Source of the DNA: Halomonas citrativorans | GTDB taxonomy: Bacteria; Pseudomonadota; Gammaproteobacteria; Pseudomonadales; Halomonadaceae | Reading direction: 5' to 3' | Length of the DNA: 64,000 bases | Assembly (NCBI RefSeq): GCF_900163645.1 | Contig: NZ_FUKM01000014.1 | Location: 62,001-126,000 of the forward strand | Shown: in pieces, positions 47,954 through 57,126 of the stretch | Layout of the letters: each line of letters starts with the position of its first letter | Position numbering within the stretch: the first letter of the stretch is position 1 | Position numbers and translations under genes: made by a program | The notes under the pieces: generated by a model | Database searches by the model: none | What the model saw: only the letters and a program-made list of their open reading frames with translations | Told to the model about the DNA's origin: nothing

Positions 47954-48448
47954 ATGGATTGGAATCCTGCCTATACGTGGTTAGTGCTGGCGCTACTTCT
48001 CAGCTTGGGGGAGTTAACGTCAGGCGCCATGGTGCTACTGGCGCTTGGCATAGCCGCGGCCCTTACCTCGGCCGTTACCGCGTTGGGGGTATCGCTACCC
48101 TGGCAGCTTTTAAGCATGGGTATCTTTACCGGTGTTCTGGTGCCAATAGGTATCTGGGTGATCCGTCCGTGTTTTTCGCCCCGAGGCGTTGCCTATGGCA
48201 CCACCGGCACGGGCGTGGAAAAGGGCAACTATTACGACACGCTGCGGCGCGACTTTGACGATGCCACGGGTATCAAAATTAACGGCGACTTTTACCGCTT
48301 GCGTGTTATGGACACGGGTGCCACAGAACTTCCCCCCGGTACGTCCGTTATCTTTCAGCGCTTTGAAGGTACCACAGCGCTGGTTGTCCTCCCCTCGTCA
48401 GCCCCTGACCCTTTGCAAGACAATACCACCCTACGCAAGGAGCCTTAA
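47954..48448 (+). CDS. NfeD-family membrane protein
   Basis: 164 residues with two or three N-terminal membrane helices (WLVLALLLSLGELTSGAMVL and LALGIAAALTSAVTALGV) and a C-terminal OB-fold NfeD domain (ATGIKINGDFYRLRVMDTGA, then PPGTSVIFQRFEGTTALVVL). It pairs with a stomatin-type SPFH protein: the next gene starts 3 bp after this stop. The pair organises detergent-resistant membrane domains; the exact client is unknown. Preceded by the strong AAAAGGAGG. Confidence 0.92.
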   Translation: MDWNPAYTWLVLALLLSLGELTSGAMVLLALGIAAALTSAVTALGVSLPWQLLSMGIFTGVLVPIGIWVIRPCFSPRGVAYGTTGTGVEKGNYYDTLRRDFDDATGIKINGDFYRLRVMDTGATELPPGTSVIFQRFEGTTALVVLPSSAPDPLQDNTTLRKEP

Positions 48449-48450
48449 TA

Positions 48451-49509
48451 ATGGATTTACCTATTAGCCCCGGTTTATTAATAAGCCTGATTATTGTCGT
48501 TATCGGCATTGTGATTATTTCCAAAGGACTGGTGATTGTACGTCAGTCGGAAGTAATGGTAGTTGAGCGCCTCGGCTCATTTAATCGTGTGCTCGAAAGC
48601 GGCATCAATATTATTGTCCCGTTTATTGAGCAGCCCCGCGCAATCACCATGCTGCGCTATCGCAAAACGGGCGAAGAGTACCAGGCGATTACCACTGATG
48701 AGGTTCGTATTGATCGGCGCGAAACGGTGATGGATTTCCCCGGCCAGCCGGTAGTGACCACCGATAACGTGACCGTGCGTATCAATGGCGCGCTTTATTA
48801 TCAAATCATCGACCCCAAGCGGGCGGTTTATGAAGTCGTCAACATGAGCCAAGCGGTGGAAGTACTGGCGAAAACCACGCTGCGCTCGGTGGTCGGCAAA
48901 ATGGAACTGGACAAGCTGTTTGAATCTCGCGCAGAAGTGAATAACGAAATTCAGGCCGCCATGGAAGAGCCCGCGTCCAAGTGGGGCATCAAGATATCTC
49001 GGGTAGAAGTACAGGACATCGCCATGCCCGAAGAAGTAGAAACCGCCATGCGCCTGCAAATGGCCGCCGAACGTAAACGCCGCGCTACCGTGACCGAAGC
49101 AGAAGGTGAAAAATCTGCGGCTATCGCCATGGCCCAAGGGCAGCGTGAATCATCCATTCTCAACGCCCAAGGTGATAAAGAGTCAGCCATTCTGCGCGCT
49201 CAGGGCGAGCAGGAGTCCATCAAGCTGGTATTGAACGCCATTGGCGACAGCGAGGAAAACAAACGCACCGTGGTGGGTTATTTACTCGGCCAGAGCTATA
49301 TCAAGGGCTTGCCCAACATGGCGAAAAACGGCGAGCGCGTCTTTGTGCCTTATGAATCCTCTGCACTGCTGGGTTCCATGGGCATGTTCCGCGAACTGGC
49401 AGGCTCACCTGAGGATGCTGTAGGAGAACATCTAAAACACCGCACCGGCAGTACTAACCCATCCAACAGCTTTCGCAGCGGCGTGGTAGGCGGAGGTATT
49501 AGCAGTTAA
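48451..49509 (+). CDS. Stomatin/prohibitin-type SPFH protein (paraslipin, QmcA-like)
   Basis: 352 residues. One N-terminal hydrophobic segment (LISLIIVVIGIVIISKGLVI), then the SPFH domain (SEVMVVERLGSFNRVLESGI to about 250) and a long heptad coiled coil: MRLQMAAERKRRATVTEAEG, then EKSAAIAMAQGQRESSILNA. The C-terminus is variable. Works with the NfeD protein encoded 3 bp upstream, likely in the same operon. Membrane anchored, forming large oligomers that scaffold proteases such as FtsH in related bacteria. A terminator follows at 49550. Confidence 0.92.
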   Translation: MDLPISPGLLISLIIVVIGIVIISKGLVIVRQSEVMVVERLGSFNRVLESGINIIVPFIEQPRAITMLRYRKTGEEYQAITTDEVRIDRRETVMDFPGQPVVTTDNVTVRINGALYYQIIDPKRAVYEVVNMSQAVEVLAKTTLRSVVGKMELDKLFESRAEVNNEIQAAMEEPASKWGIKISRVEVQDIAMPEEVETAMRLQMAAERKRRATVTEAEGEKSAAIAMAQGQRESSILNAQGDKESAILRAQGEQESIKLVLNAIGDSEENKRTVVGYLLGQSYIKGLPNMAKNGERVFVPYESSALLGSMGMFRELAGSPEDAVGEHLKHRTGSTNPSNSFRSGVVGGGISS

Positions 49510-49549
49510 TAACCCTAGGCTGATAACAACCATTAAAAAAGACCAAGCC

Positions 49550-49580
49550 AAGTCGGGTAACAATAAACCCGACTTTTTTT
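49550..49580 (+). terminator. Terminator after the NfeD-SPFH operon
   Basis: Stem AAGTCGGGT/ACCCGACTT with loop AACAATAA and seven T residues. Strong intrinsic terminator. Confidence 0.9.
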
Positions 49581-49868
49581 GTAGCCAACATGACATAAAG
49601 TTGCTTTAATTTACGCAATAATAAAACTTTGATACGCACCTTTTTATACAGCCCGCAGGATGACAAACTTTATTTCACCACAAAAGAATGAGGTTTATCA
49701 GCCGGTTTTTAAGTTAACAGGGACCTTCTCCCCCTGCCAAGCCGAGCATCATCAGCCGCTTTCACTATGTATACACTGGCTGGCCGAGCGGGTTTTAGCA
49801 CCACTTCATTGGCTTATCATCAGTGATAATGCGTTTAACAGCCGCATAACAGCGACCAGGACAGAATT
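49581..49868. other. Leader region of the diguanylate cyclase gene
   Basis: About 290 bp without a supported gene. The first part is AT-rich (49600-49650, for example TTTAATTTACGCAATAATAAAAC) and probably holds the promoter, but no strict -35/-10 pair stands out. The open frame from 49660 overlaps the next gene in another frame and lacks protein-like composition. Confidence 0.5.
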
Positions 49869-51659
49869 TTGTTGCCGCTTGGGGATGGCAAATATAAGGC
49901 TATTCTGTGGAGCATTACACTTTGCGTGTGGGTGCTGTATTCGGGTGTTTTACAGGCTGATTCAGCCCCCCAACCTCTCCATAGCTGGGAGTACCACTGG
50001 GGAGACCTCCCTGCGGAGACTCAAAGCACTCTTTCCCAGCCGCCCGATACATCACTCACCTGGAATCCAATCAGCTTTCCTGCCAATCCACCGGAAAGAA
50101 ACGGTCAGGAACAGGTATGGTTCCGTGGTGTATTGCCAGACGGTAACTGGAATGACCCCGTGCTCTACATCACCAGTATTGACCTGATTGGCCAGATCTA
50201 TCTGGATGATGCACTGATCTACCAATACGGCGAATTCGATGCCCAAGGGCGGGGAGATTTTGCAGGCTGGCCGTGGCACATGGTTGAACTGCCTGAGAAT
50301 TTTTCCGGCAAACCGATCAATATCCGAGTATTTTCCTACTACACCAATATCGGCCTGTGGGGCGAAGTAAAGGTCATGGAGCGCCTTGAGGTATTGGAAA
50401 GTATCATCCACATGTCCGTCCAAGACCTTGCAGTCAGTGCCCTGGTATTCGTTTTAGCGTTTATAGCGACTATATTCGCCGTAATTGGCCCTGAAAGGCG
50501 CGGCTTTTCAGCTATTGCTCTGTTTGCCTATGCCTCTGGGCTAATGTTGCTGGCTGAAGCGCCAGCTCGCCAGTTGATGGTTGATAATGCCTTGGCTTGG
50601 GATACATTGCGCGCGGGCAGTTATTACACGCTACCCATTGCTCTTGGGCTACTACTAAGCCATTGGTTTAACGGAAAAACAAAGCGCTGGCTGACAAGCA
50701 TTTGGGCGTTACACTTAGCCTATCTCGCCATAGCGATCAGCCTGGTTCAATTAGGGCTTGTTAGTCTTTCTCTTACTTTTCCCGTATTTGATGCATTACT
50801 CACCGTCACGCTACCTACCATGCTAATACTCGCCCTGTTTAGGTTCCGAGAACTAAGTACTGAACAGCGATTATTAGCACTTTGCTTCACTTTTTTCATA
50901 CCACTCTTATTGACCGACATGCTGGTAGCCCACGGATTTATTGCCTGGCGCACCATACCATTAAGCTACGGCACGCTGATCTTTTCACTGGCTAACGCGG
51001 CGATCTTTCTTTGGCACTACCGCCATACTCAGCAGCAGATGTCACTTGCGAATGAAACCCTGGAGTATCAAGTGGCATCAAGGACCAAGAAGCTTGGCCG
51101 CCTCGTTCAGGAGCTAGAAAACCTCTCTTTTAAAGACCCTCTCACTAACCTATATAACCGACGTCATTTTGATAGAGTATTCGAGCATGAATGCCTCCGC
51201 GCGCAGCAAAACGCCAGCCAACTATCGTTACTCATGCTGGATATTGATCACTTTAAGCGGATCAACGATCACTTTGGCCATGATGCAGGCGATAGCGTGC
51301 TGGTGGAAATGGCAGAACTGCTAAAGCATCACTTTCGTGGCCTTGATATCGTTTGTCGGTTTGGAGGCGAAGAGTTCATTGCTCTACTACCTGGGACGTC
51401 AGTTCATGCTGCCGAGTCTCGTGCTAACGCGCTATTGACACTGGCATCAGAACTCTCTCTAACATACCAGGAAGTGCCACTAACAAAAGTAACGCTTTCT
51501 TGCGGAGTAGCGACCTATCCAGATCATACCCAAGACCCATTCAAACTGCTAAAAATGGCTGATGAGATGCTATATCAAGCTAAAAACGGCGGCCGCAATC
51601 GCTGCATTGTGTGGCCTGAAGCGTCTAAAGCGCACGATTTTATGCTGGGGCAGTCGTAG
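49869..51659 (+). CDS. Membrane-bound diguanylate cyclase (7TMR-DISM type, GGDEF)
   Basis: 596 residues. N-terminal signal-like segment (AILWSITLCVWVLYSGVLQA) and an extracellular beta-rich sensor domain (about 35-180; YITSIDLIGQIYLDDALIYQ). Then about seven membrane helices (190-395) and a coiled linker. The C-terminal GGDEF domain is about 425-590 with signature RFGGEEFIALLP. RGLD five residues before it is the c-di-GMP inhibitory I-site, so product feedback is expected. Makes c-di-GMP from two GTP. The start is TTG (49869), uncertain; the ligand is unknown. Confidence 0.88.
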   Translation: MLPLGDGKYKAILWSITLCVWVLYSGVLQADSAPQPLHSWEYHWGDLPAETQSTLSQPPDTSLTWNPISFPANPPERNGQEQVWFRGVLPDGNWNDPVLYITSIDLIGQIYLDDALIYQYGEFDAQGRGDFAGWPWHMVELPENFSGKPINIRVFSYYTNIGLWGEVKVMERLEVLESIIHMSVQDLAVSALVFVLAFIATIFAVIGPERRGFSAIALFAYASGLMLLAEAPARQLMVDNALAWDTLRAGSYYTLPIALGLLLSHWFNGKTKRWLTSIWALHLAYLAIAISLVQLGLVSLSLTFPVFDALLTVTLPTMLILALFRFRELSTEQRLLALCFTFFIPLLLTDMLVAHGFIAWRTIPLSYGTLIFSLANAAIFLWHYRHTQQQMSLANETLEYQVASRTKKLGRLVQELENLSFKDPLTNLYNRRHFDRVFEHECLRAQQNASQLSLLMLDIDHFKRINDHFGHDAGDSVLVEMAELLKHHFRGLDIVCRFGGEEFIALLPGTSVHAAESRANALLTLASELSLTYQEVPLTKVTLSCGVATYPDHTQDPFKLLKMADEMLYQAKNGGRNRCIVWPEASKAHDFMLGQS

Positions 51660-51758
51660 CCCAGCATAAAGTCGCGCCTCTCGCTGTCCAGCGATAAGCT
51701 GATTGTCAAAAGGCAATCAGCAAACACGGCATACTAGAGGTTGATATAACCTGAGACG

Positions 51759-53264
51759 CTACGGCGCTGCCTTTTTCCCAAGCCGGGTTAAACCACGCGG
51801 CGCCGCAATGCGAAAAAAACGCTCCACGACATCCGCTTGTGTGGCCGGAGTCACTAACGACACCCCCACAAATATCGGCAAATTGATGATTAGCCCCCAG
51901 AATCCCGCGTGGATGCCCAGCGGGTGTGGCCATAGCGTAGTAAATGCCACGGTAACCAAAAACCCTGCCACAATGCCTGCCATAACACCCAAGCGTGACG
52001 CGCGTGGCCAGAAGAACATGCCGATAAAAGCAGGCAAGACTTGCGATGCAAACCCCAGCCCTACCAGCAAAATCATCACCAGACTGCCCGGTTCAGCAAT
52101 CGCTAGCGGTGCAATCACCAAGGCCATAATGGGTAAGATCATAAGTCTGGCAAGTCGGCCAGTAGTAGCATTTGAAAGCTTTAACAGCGGTTGCAGTACA
52201 TCCTTACTTAATGACAGCGACACCGAATGAATAAACGGCTCGCTTGATGACATGGAAGCCGCCAGGGTGCCCGCCCCCAGTAGCCCTACCAGCACGACGG
52301 GCAAATGCTGCATGGCGTATTCAAGGGCTACCGTGTCTGCTCGGGCCAGGTCAGGTAGCGAGTAAATACCGATAAAGCCCACAATCACCATGGGTAAAAT
52401 CACCACATAGTACGTTGGCAGCCAGGTAGCGCTGCGCCGGATAGTGCGTGCGGAAGACGCACTCATCCACTGGGTCCATACTGGGGGCATAAACGAGAAC
52501 ATCGAGACAATAATCGAGGTGGTCCAGAAGCTAAAGCTCATATCCCCGCTGGCCCCTGGCAGGGTTAAAAACGCCGCATGCTCAGACTGAATACGCTCAA
52601 ATACCGCTGAAAAGCTTAAACCGCCGGTGGCGCTATGCACCGCCCACAGTCCTACAGTCCAGGCAACGACCAACATTAATACGCCCTGAAAGGCGTTGGT
52701 CCGCCCAATCGCCCGCTGACCACTGGCGTATAAATAGACAGCAATAGAGGCAAGCACCAGTACAACGCCTAGCCAGACAGGTATGATACCGCCGCTCATC
52801 ACAAACAGAATATAGGCCGAACCAACCGTTTGAAGCACCGCATAAGCAATTGAGCCAACCGCCATTACCAGCGATGCCAGCGCCCCCAAGGCAGGGCTTT
52901 GATAACGGTCAGCAATCGCGCTTGCCTGAGTAACGTGGCCAAATTCAGCGCCAAACTGCCATACCTTGGGGCCAAAGTACCAGGCGATCAGGGCCAGATA
53001 TGCCAAATAGATAGCGACGTAAAAGACCGCGACCCCTTTCGAATAAGCCCAGCCCGGTGCGCCCATAAAGGTATAAGCACTGACGCTCCCTGCGGCAATC
53101 AGCAGATACAGCGTGACCGGCCCCATGCTACGCCCGGCAACCCCCCACTCTTCCAAGCTGTTCATATTGGCACGGCTGGCCTGCCCACCGCGGGCGCGTA
53201 AGCCAATCATCATGGCAATGGCCACATAGATAAGCGTAATCAGCAGAGGCCAGAGGCTATTCAT
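51759..53264 (-). CDS. Sodium:solute symporter (SSS family)
   Basis: 501 residues, about 13 helices. The N-terminus MNSLWPLLITLIYVAIAMMI is followed by the SSS-type GLRARGGQASRANMNSLEEW loop and GSVSAYTFMGAPGWAYSKGV. Further signs are YLYASGQRAIGRTNAFQGVL and the conserved SSS segment SMSSSEPFIHSVSLSLSKDV. Resembles the pantothenate/acetate branch; substrate uncertain. Its start overlaps the end of a 75-residue membrane protein by 8 bp, a coupled pair similar in form to YhdT-PanF or YjcH-ActP. It differs from the TPP-regulated symporter at 36722 in length and in lacking a riboswitch. Confidence 0.85.
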   Translation of the reverse strand: MNSLWPLLITLIYVAIAMMIGLRARGGQASRANMNSLEEWGVAGRSMGPVTLYLLIAAGSVSAYTFMGAPGWAYSKGVAVFYVAIYLAYLALIAWYFGPKVWQFGAEFGHVTQASAIADRYQSPALGALASLVMAVGSIAYAVLQTVGSAYILFVMSGGIIPVWLGVVLVLASIAVYLYASGQRAIGRTNAFQGVLMLVVAWTVGLWAVHSATGGLSFSAVFERIQSEHAAFLTLPGASGDMSFSFWTTSIIVSMFSFMPPVWTQWMSASSARTIRRSATWLPTYYVVILPMVIVGFIGIYSLPDLARADTVALEYAMQHLPVVLVGLLGAGTLAASMSSSEPFIHSVSLSLSKDVLQPLLKLSNATTGRLARLMILPIMALVIAPLAIAEPGSLVMILLVGLGFASQVLPAFIGMFFWPRASRLGVMAGIVAGFLVTVAFTTLWPHPLGIHAGFWGLIINLPIFVGVSLVTPATQADVVERFFRIAAPRGLTRLGKKAAP

Positions 53265-53484
53265 GGTTATCTCGCTCTACGATACGGTTGCCTATCAGCA
53301 TGACCACCACGCAAGAAAAAATAACCAGATAGCTCCATACCACTATTAAGGGCAGGCCTAGCACTAACGTTGCCCGGTTTACCCAACCAATCATCGGCCA
53401 CGTTCCCATAGCGATGAGTGTTAAAAACGCAATTAATAAACCCCAACCCGCACGCGAGGTGGGCAGTACCAGCAAACGCCGCAT
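53257..53484 (-). CDS. Small two-helix membrane protein, partner of the downstream symporter
   Basis: 75 residues: two hydrophobic helices (GLLIAFLTLIAMGTWPMI and LVLGLPLIVVWSYLVIFSCV), then VVMLIGNRIVERDNHE. Length and gene order resemble the DUF3311/YhdT small partners of SSS transporters. It overlaps the symporter start by 8 bp, so they are translationally coupled. The exact family is not certain. Confidence 0.7.
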   Translation of the reverse strand: MRRLLVLPTSRAGWGLLIAFLTLIAMGTWPMIGWVNRATLVLGLPLIVVWSYLVIFSCVVVMLIGNRIVERDNHE

Positions 53485-53654
53485 GGTGATTCCCTAAAAT
53501 TTTGTTAGCCGTCGTACCACTGGCCTACCTATTTTCATGTTGTGTGATCGGCAAATCGTCGGCCGACCAACGGCTTATCGTTAGGTATGTCAAAGCGGCA
53601 GCGTGCGACGGTATCGAAGTAGTACACTCCGCGTCCACTGCGTCATCAACGTCT

Positions 53655-54128
53655 TTACTCCGTTAAGAGGCGTCGCATGAGCATCACGGTTTCGCCTCGG
53701 TATTCAAGCGTTTCTATTGCTTGCCAACCTAGCCGCTGATAAAGCGACTGCTGATCAGGGGTATAGAGATAACATTGGTGAATACCGCTATTGCGTACTT
53801 CTGCTTCCACGCGCTGCACCAGCGCGGAAGCAATACCCTGCCCGCGCCACTCAGGCGCTACGAAAACAGAGGCCAGCCACGGCGTTAATTCACGCCGAAT
53901 GCTCATATCATCGTCAATTAAACAGGCAGTGCCGACAGGTACGTCGCCTTGCAAAGCAATAAATACGGAGGGCACACCCGAGGTACCGCACTCAGACATC
54001 GTGTCATCAATGGCTTCTTCTAGCGTTAGCCCTGGGTATAAATTCCCCCACGCTTCAAACGTCCAACGCACTACGGTGGGAAGATGAGGACTATCTGTGC
54101 CAAGTCGCTGAATAGTGGTGTCCCGCAT
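53655..54128 (-). CDS. GNAT-family N-acetyltransferase
   Basis: 157 residues from the ATG at 54128. The acetyl-CoA loop is VAPEWRGQGIASALVQRVE (R-G-Q-G-I-A, about 95-113), and the later strand is CYLYTPDQQSLYQRLGWQAI. Substrate not predictable. Divergent from nothing obvious; lies between the small membrane protein and bluB. Confidence 0.82.
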   Translation of the reverse strand: MRDTTIQRLGTDSPHLPTVVRWTFEAWGNLYPGLTLEEAIDDTMSECGTSGVPSVFIALQGDVPVGTACLIDDDMSIRRELTPWLASVFVAPEWRGQGIASALVQRVEAEVRNSGIHQCYLYTPDQQSLYQRLGWQAIETLEYRGETVMLMRRLLTE

Positions 54129-54220
54129 CACTATTTACCTTATTTTGCTGAAATTAATACCGTCACGGCAATCCTGTAGCCCGCCCCGCACCATCATGCA
54201 AAAGCTCGCACCTGCGGCGA

Positions 54221-54949
54221 TTAGCGTGACGAATTGCGCAGCAGCGCATCAAGAGGACCCTTCTCAAGTGGCTGCCCCCAGCTATCGCCATGTACCAACT
54301 CACTTAACGGTAGCCTGGAGCGCCAGCCTTTGGCTTCAAGTTCCGGCTGATCTAGAAACTCGCTGACATAGCCAATGCATAGATAGGCCACGGGATATAC
54401 GTGATCAGGCAGGTTCAAGGCGTCACTTAACTGCGCCTGATCAAGAATACTTACCCAGCCAACGCCAACCCCTTCGGCTCGCGCGGCCAACCACAGGTTT
54501 TGTACCGCCAGGCACGTGCTGAACAAGTCAGTTTCGACAATACTGTTGCGGCCTAGCACGTGTGGGCCACCCCGGCTGCGGTCGCAGGTGATACATAGAT
54601 TCAGCGGGCTTTCGACAATCCCTTGAAGCTTGAGGCTACGGTAAAGGTCGCTCCGCTCATCTTCAAAACGCTCAGCAGCTTTCTGATTTTCCTGCTCAAA
54701 TAACGCAAGGATAGACGCCCTGACTTCGCCACCTTCAATGACAATAAAATCCCAGGGCTGCATGAACCCTACCGAAGGCGCATGGTGGGCAGCCTGCAAT
54801 AGACGCGCCAGCACGTCAGCGGGAATCGGGTCAGGAAGAAACTGCGAGCGCACATCACGACGCTCATAAATGGCACGATAAAGCCCGTGGCGTTCACTCT
54901 CTGAAAAGCAGGCATCTGAAGCGGTCACGGGATTAAACTCCTGTTCCAT
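54221..54949 (-). CDS. bluB: 5,6-dimethylbenzimidazole synthase (BluB)
   Basis: 242-residue flavin-dependent enzyme of the nitroreductase fold that splits reduced FMN to give the lower ligand of cobalamin. The family markers are present: YERRDVRSQFLPDPIPADVL (about 29-48), AAHHAPSVGFMQPWDFIVIE (about 53-72) with the conserved S-V-G-F-M-Q-P-W, and GVGVGWVSILDQAQLSDALN (about 161-180). No other cobalamin genes lie nearby. It is 6 bp after an ElaA-like gene and probably cotranscribed with it. Confidence 0.9.
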   Translation of the reverse strand: MEQEFNPVTASDACFSESERHGLYRAIYERRDVRSQFLPDPIPADVLARLLQAAHHAPSVGFMQPWDFIVIEGGEVRASILALFEQENQKAAERFEDERSDLYRSLKLQGIVESPLNLCITCDRSRGGPHVLGRNSIVETDLFSTCLAVQNLWLAARAEGVGVGWVSILDQAQLSDALNLPDHVYPVAYLCIGYVSEFLDQPELEAKGWRSRLPLSELVHGDSWGQPLEKGPLDALLRNSSR

Positions 54950-54955
54950 GATCGT

Positions 54956-55414
54956 TTATGCGTGGGAGGCGGGTTTGACCATATCAATATGCGGTATGCC
55001 ATCTTCATCGTAAGGCTCACTGATTCGCTTGAACCCAAACGACTCATAGAAAACGTTCAAATAGACTTGTGCGCCGATCTTAATGCCCAGACCAGGATAG
55101 GTTTGCTCGGTAAAACGAACCGCCTCGCCCATAAGCGCCCGGCCATATTGATGACCCCGGAAAGCCTTGAGTGTCATCACTCGGCCAATGGAGGGCTCGG
55201 CGAATTTATCACCCGGCCCCACTACTCGGATATACGCCGCGAGCTGACCATCAACCGTGGCGGAAAGATGCCAAGCAAGCGGGTCCAGCTCATCAATTTC
55301 CTGATAGGCACACCGCTGTTCCACCACAAACACCGCTTCACGTGCCTTTACGATGTTATAAAAATCGTGCGTGTTTAATTCGTCCAGTCTCGACCAGCTA
55401 AAACGTAAAGACAT
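54956..55414 (-). CDS. ElaA-like GNAT acetyltransferase
   Basis: 152 residues from the ATG at 55414 (MSLRFSWSRLDELNTHDFYN). Matches ElaA: VVEQRCAYQEIDELDPLAWH (about 37-56) near the start and the CoA-binding GRVMTLKAFRGHQYGRALMG (about 92-111). An open frame extends to 55492 but its extra residues do not fit the family. Substrate of ElaA is unknown. The gene precedes bluB by 6 bp. Confidence 0.85.
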   Translation of the reverse strand: MSLRFSWSRLDELNTHDFYNIVKAREAVFVVEQRCAYQEIDELDPLAWHLSATVDGQLAAYIRVVGPGDKFAEPSIGRVMTLKAFRGHQYGRALMGEAVRFTEQTYPGLGIKIGAQVYLNVFYESFGFKRISEPYDEDGIPHIDMVKPASHA

Positions 55415-55571
55415 CGCGGTGTAATCTCCATCGGGCATTAAGACTTCAAACGGTATAAAACGCCGATTATACATGGTCCGACATACGGCCATCTCGCCAA
55501 ATAGTCACTAAACCTCTGCAGCCAACACAGCCTGCGACAAAGATATCTCACAGAATGCCCACGTTCACGCC

Positions 55572-56069
55572 TCACTGCTTCTCAACACTGTTCAAAAACT
55601 GCTTAAGTAGCGCATCAAGCTGCGCCCTCTGCTCGTCGCTCAAACCACTAACCAGCTCTGCTTGGGTCTCTACGTGGGCAACAATGGCCTCATCGATTAG
55701 CGCAAACCCTTTCTCAGATAGCGAAATCAGAAAGCCTCGTCCGTCGGCGGGGTTTTTGACACGCTCAATCAATCCCGCTTTTTCCAGCTGCTGAAGGCGG
55801 TGCGTCATAGTGCCGGACGTCACCATGGTGGAGGCCATTAAGTCGCTGGGAGAAAGCGCGTAAGGCGGGCCTTCACGGCGCAGCGTGGCCAGTACATCAA
55901 AGCTTGAGTCGTTAAGGCCATACACCGCCCACGTCTGCTCCATGCGCCGCATCAAGCTCTGATTCAGTCGTTTGAGTCGGCCCAGCGTGCCCATTGGGGC
56001 CACGTTCAGGTCGGGGCGCTGTTGCTGCCACTGTGTGAGTATTTTATCGACATGATCCATGGCGTTCAT
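55572..56069 (-). CDS. MarR-family transcriptional regulator
   Basis: 165 residues. Winged HTH with MRRMEQTWAVYGLNDSSFDV, then LRREGPPYALSPSDLMASTM, the recognition helix VTSGTMTHRLQQLEKAGLIE, and the wing VKNPADGRGFLISLSEKGFA (about 87-132), typical of MarR/SlyA. Divergent from an EamA exporter, with two related palindromes in the gap. It probably represses both itself and the exporter. Ligand unknown. Confidence 0.92.
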   Translation of the reverse strand: MNAMDHVDKILTQWQQQRPDLNVAPMGTLGRLKRLNQSLMRRMEQTWAVYGLNDSSFDVLATLRREGPPYALSPSDLMASTMVTSGTMTHRLQQLEKAGLIERVKNPADGRGFLISLSEKGFALIDEAIVAHVETQAELVSGLSDEQRAQLDALLKQFLNSVEKQ

Positions 56070-56085
56070 GCTTACCGCCTTTTAG

Positions 56086-56129
56086 CTTGACGTCAAGATA
56101 AAAAACCATATATCTTGATATCAAGATAT
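56086..56129. promoter_or_regulatory. Two MarR-type palindromic operators
   Basis: A perfect 12-bp palindrome CTTGACGTCAAG (56086-56097) and a perfect 20-bp palindrome ATATCTTGATATCAAGATAT (56110-56129) share the half-site CTTGA/TCAAG. Their centres are 28 bp apart, in the MarR-EamA divergent gap. The first lies about 17 bp before the marR start. Confidence 0.75.
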
Positions 56130-56169
56130 TTTGAGAATCATTTTACAGAGCAACCACAAGAGCCACTCT

Positions 56170-57096
56170 ATGCAACCATCCAAGGCAAGATCAGGGGCAC
56201 TTCCCAAACAGAAGCGACTTGCCGCATTTATCTATCTTGTGGCAGGTGGCGCGCTGCTAGGACTTTCGACCAATGTGGCCAAACTGGCCGGTGATGTGCA
56301 GCTGTCGCCACTCGCCTTTCTATTTTGGTCGATTACTGGCGCGGCCTTGATTCTGTTGGTGGTGGCAGCGCTGCGCAGCAATTTGCCACCTGTCACGGGC
56401 CGCACACTTGAGTACTACCTTGTTTCGGCCCTTGTGGGCGTTGCGGGTTCTAACCTGATTTTCTTCTCGGCTATTCCACATATCGGCGCTGGCTTTGTCG
56501 CCTTGGTGATTACGTTGCCGCCGCTGCTCACCTATGTCGGCGCGCTGATAGTAAGGCTGGAACGCTTTCAGATGATGCGTGCGATGGGCGTTATGTCTGC
56601 GCTTGCTGGCGCCATCACCCTAGCGGCTCACAAGCTTTCCGCGCCTGATGCCGACTATGCCTGGATTTTTCTAGCGTTGGCAGGGCCGGTACTACTGGCT
56701 ATCGGCAATCTTTACCGAACGTTGCGCTGGCCAGCGGGTGTCTCAGGCGATGCCCTCGCTCCCGGAATGTTAATCGCCGCGGCGGCTCTTCTGTTCAGCG
56801 TCGGCCTGCTGCCTGGTTTTTCGCTTGGTATTCCAAGCGGGCAACGTCTACCACTTCTACTAATTGCCCTTCAATCAATGGTATTTGCAGGCCAGTTTTT
56901 ACTGCTATTTCTGCTTCAAAAAACCGGCGGGCCAGTGCTTCTCAGCCTGTTGGGTTCCGTCGGCGCCGTGGTTGGCGTACCGGTGGCGATAGTGATACAG
57001 GGCGAAGCCGCCCCTGAGGGCTTACTCCCCGGTGCCCTACTGATAGGCGCCGGTATCGCCCTACTTAATGTCGGCAAAGCCAAGCAAATTTCCTAA
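56170..57096 (+). CDS. EamA/DMT-family transporter
   Basis: 308 residues from the ATG at 56170 (MQPSKARSGALPKQKRLAAF); an open frame extends to 56131 across the operator and is unlikely. Ten hydrophobic helices in two repeats: LGLSTNVAKLAGDVQLSPLA, then FLFWSITGAALILLVVAAL, and later LLSLLGSVGAVVGVPVAIVI. Probably exports a metabolite or drug. Divergent from a MarR regulator. Confidence 0.88.
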   Translation: MQPSKARSGALPKQKRLAAFIYLVAGGALLGLSTNVAKLAGDVQLSPLAFLFWSITGAALILLVVAALRSNLPPVTGRTLEYYLVSALVGVAGSNLIFFSAIPHIGAGFVALVITLPPLLTYVGALIVRLERFQMMRAMGVMSALAGAITLAAHKLSAPDADYAWIFLALAGPVLLAIGNLYRTLRWPAGVSGDALAPGMLIAAAALLFSVGLLPGFSLGIPSGQRLPLLLIALQSMVFAGQFLLLFLLQKTGGPVLLSLLGSVGAVVGVPVAIVIQGEAAPEGLLPGALLIGAGIALLNVGKAKQIS

Positions 57097-57126
57097 ATAA
57101 ACAAAGGCATATCTGGCAGGCATCAC

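Noticed and set aside
49660..50187. 175-codon frame upstream of and overlapping the diguanylate cyclase gene
   Set aside because: Lacks any family-like pattern and overlaps the well-supported GGDEF protein in a different frame.
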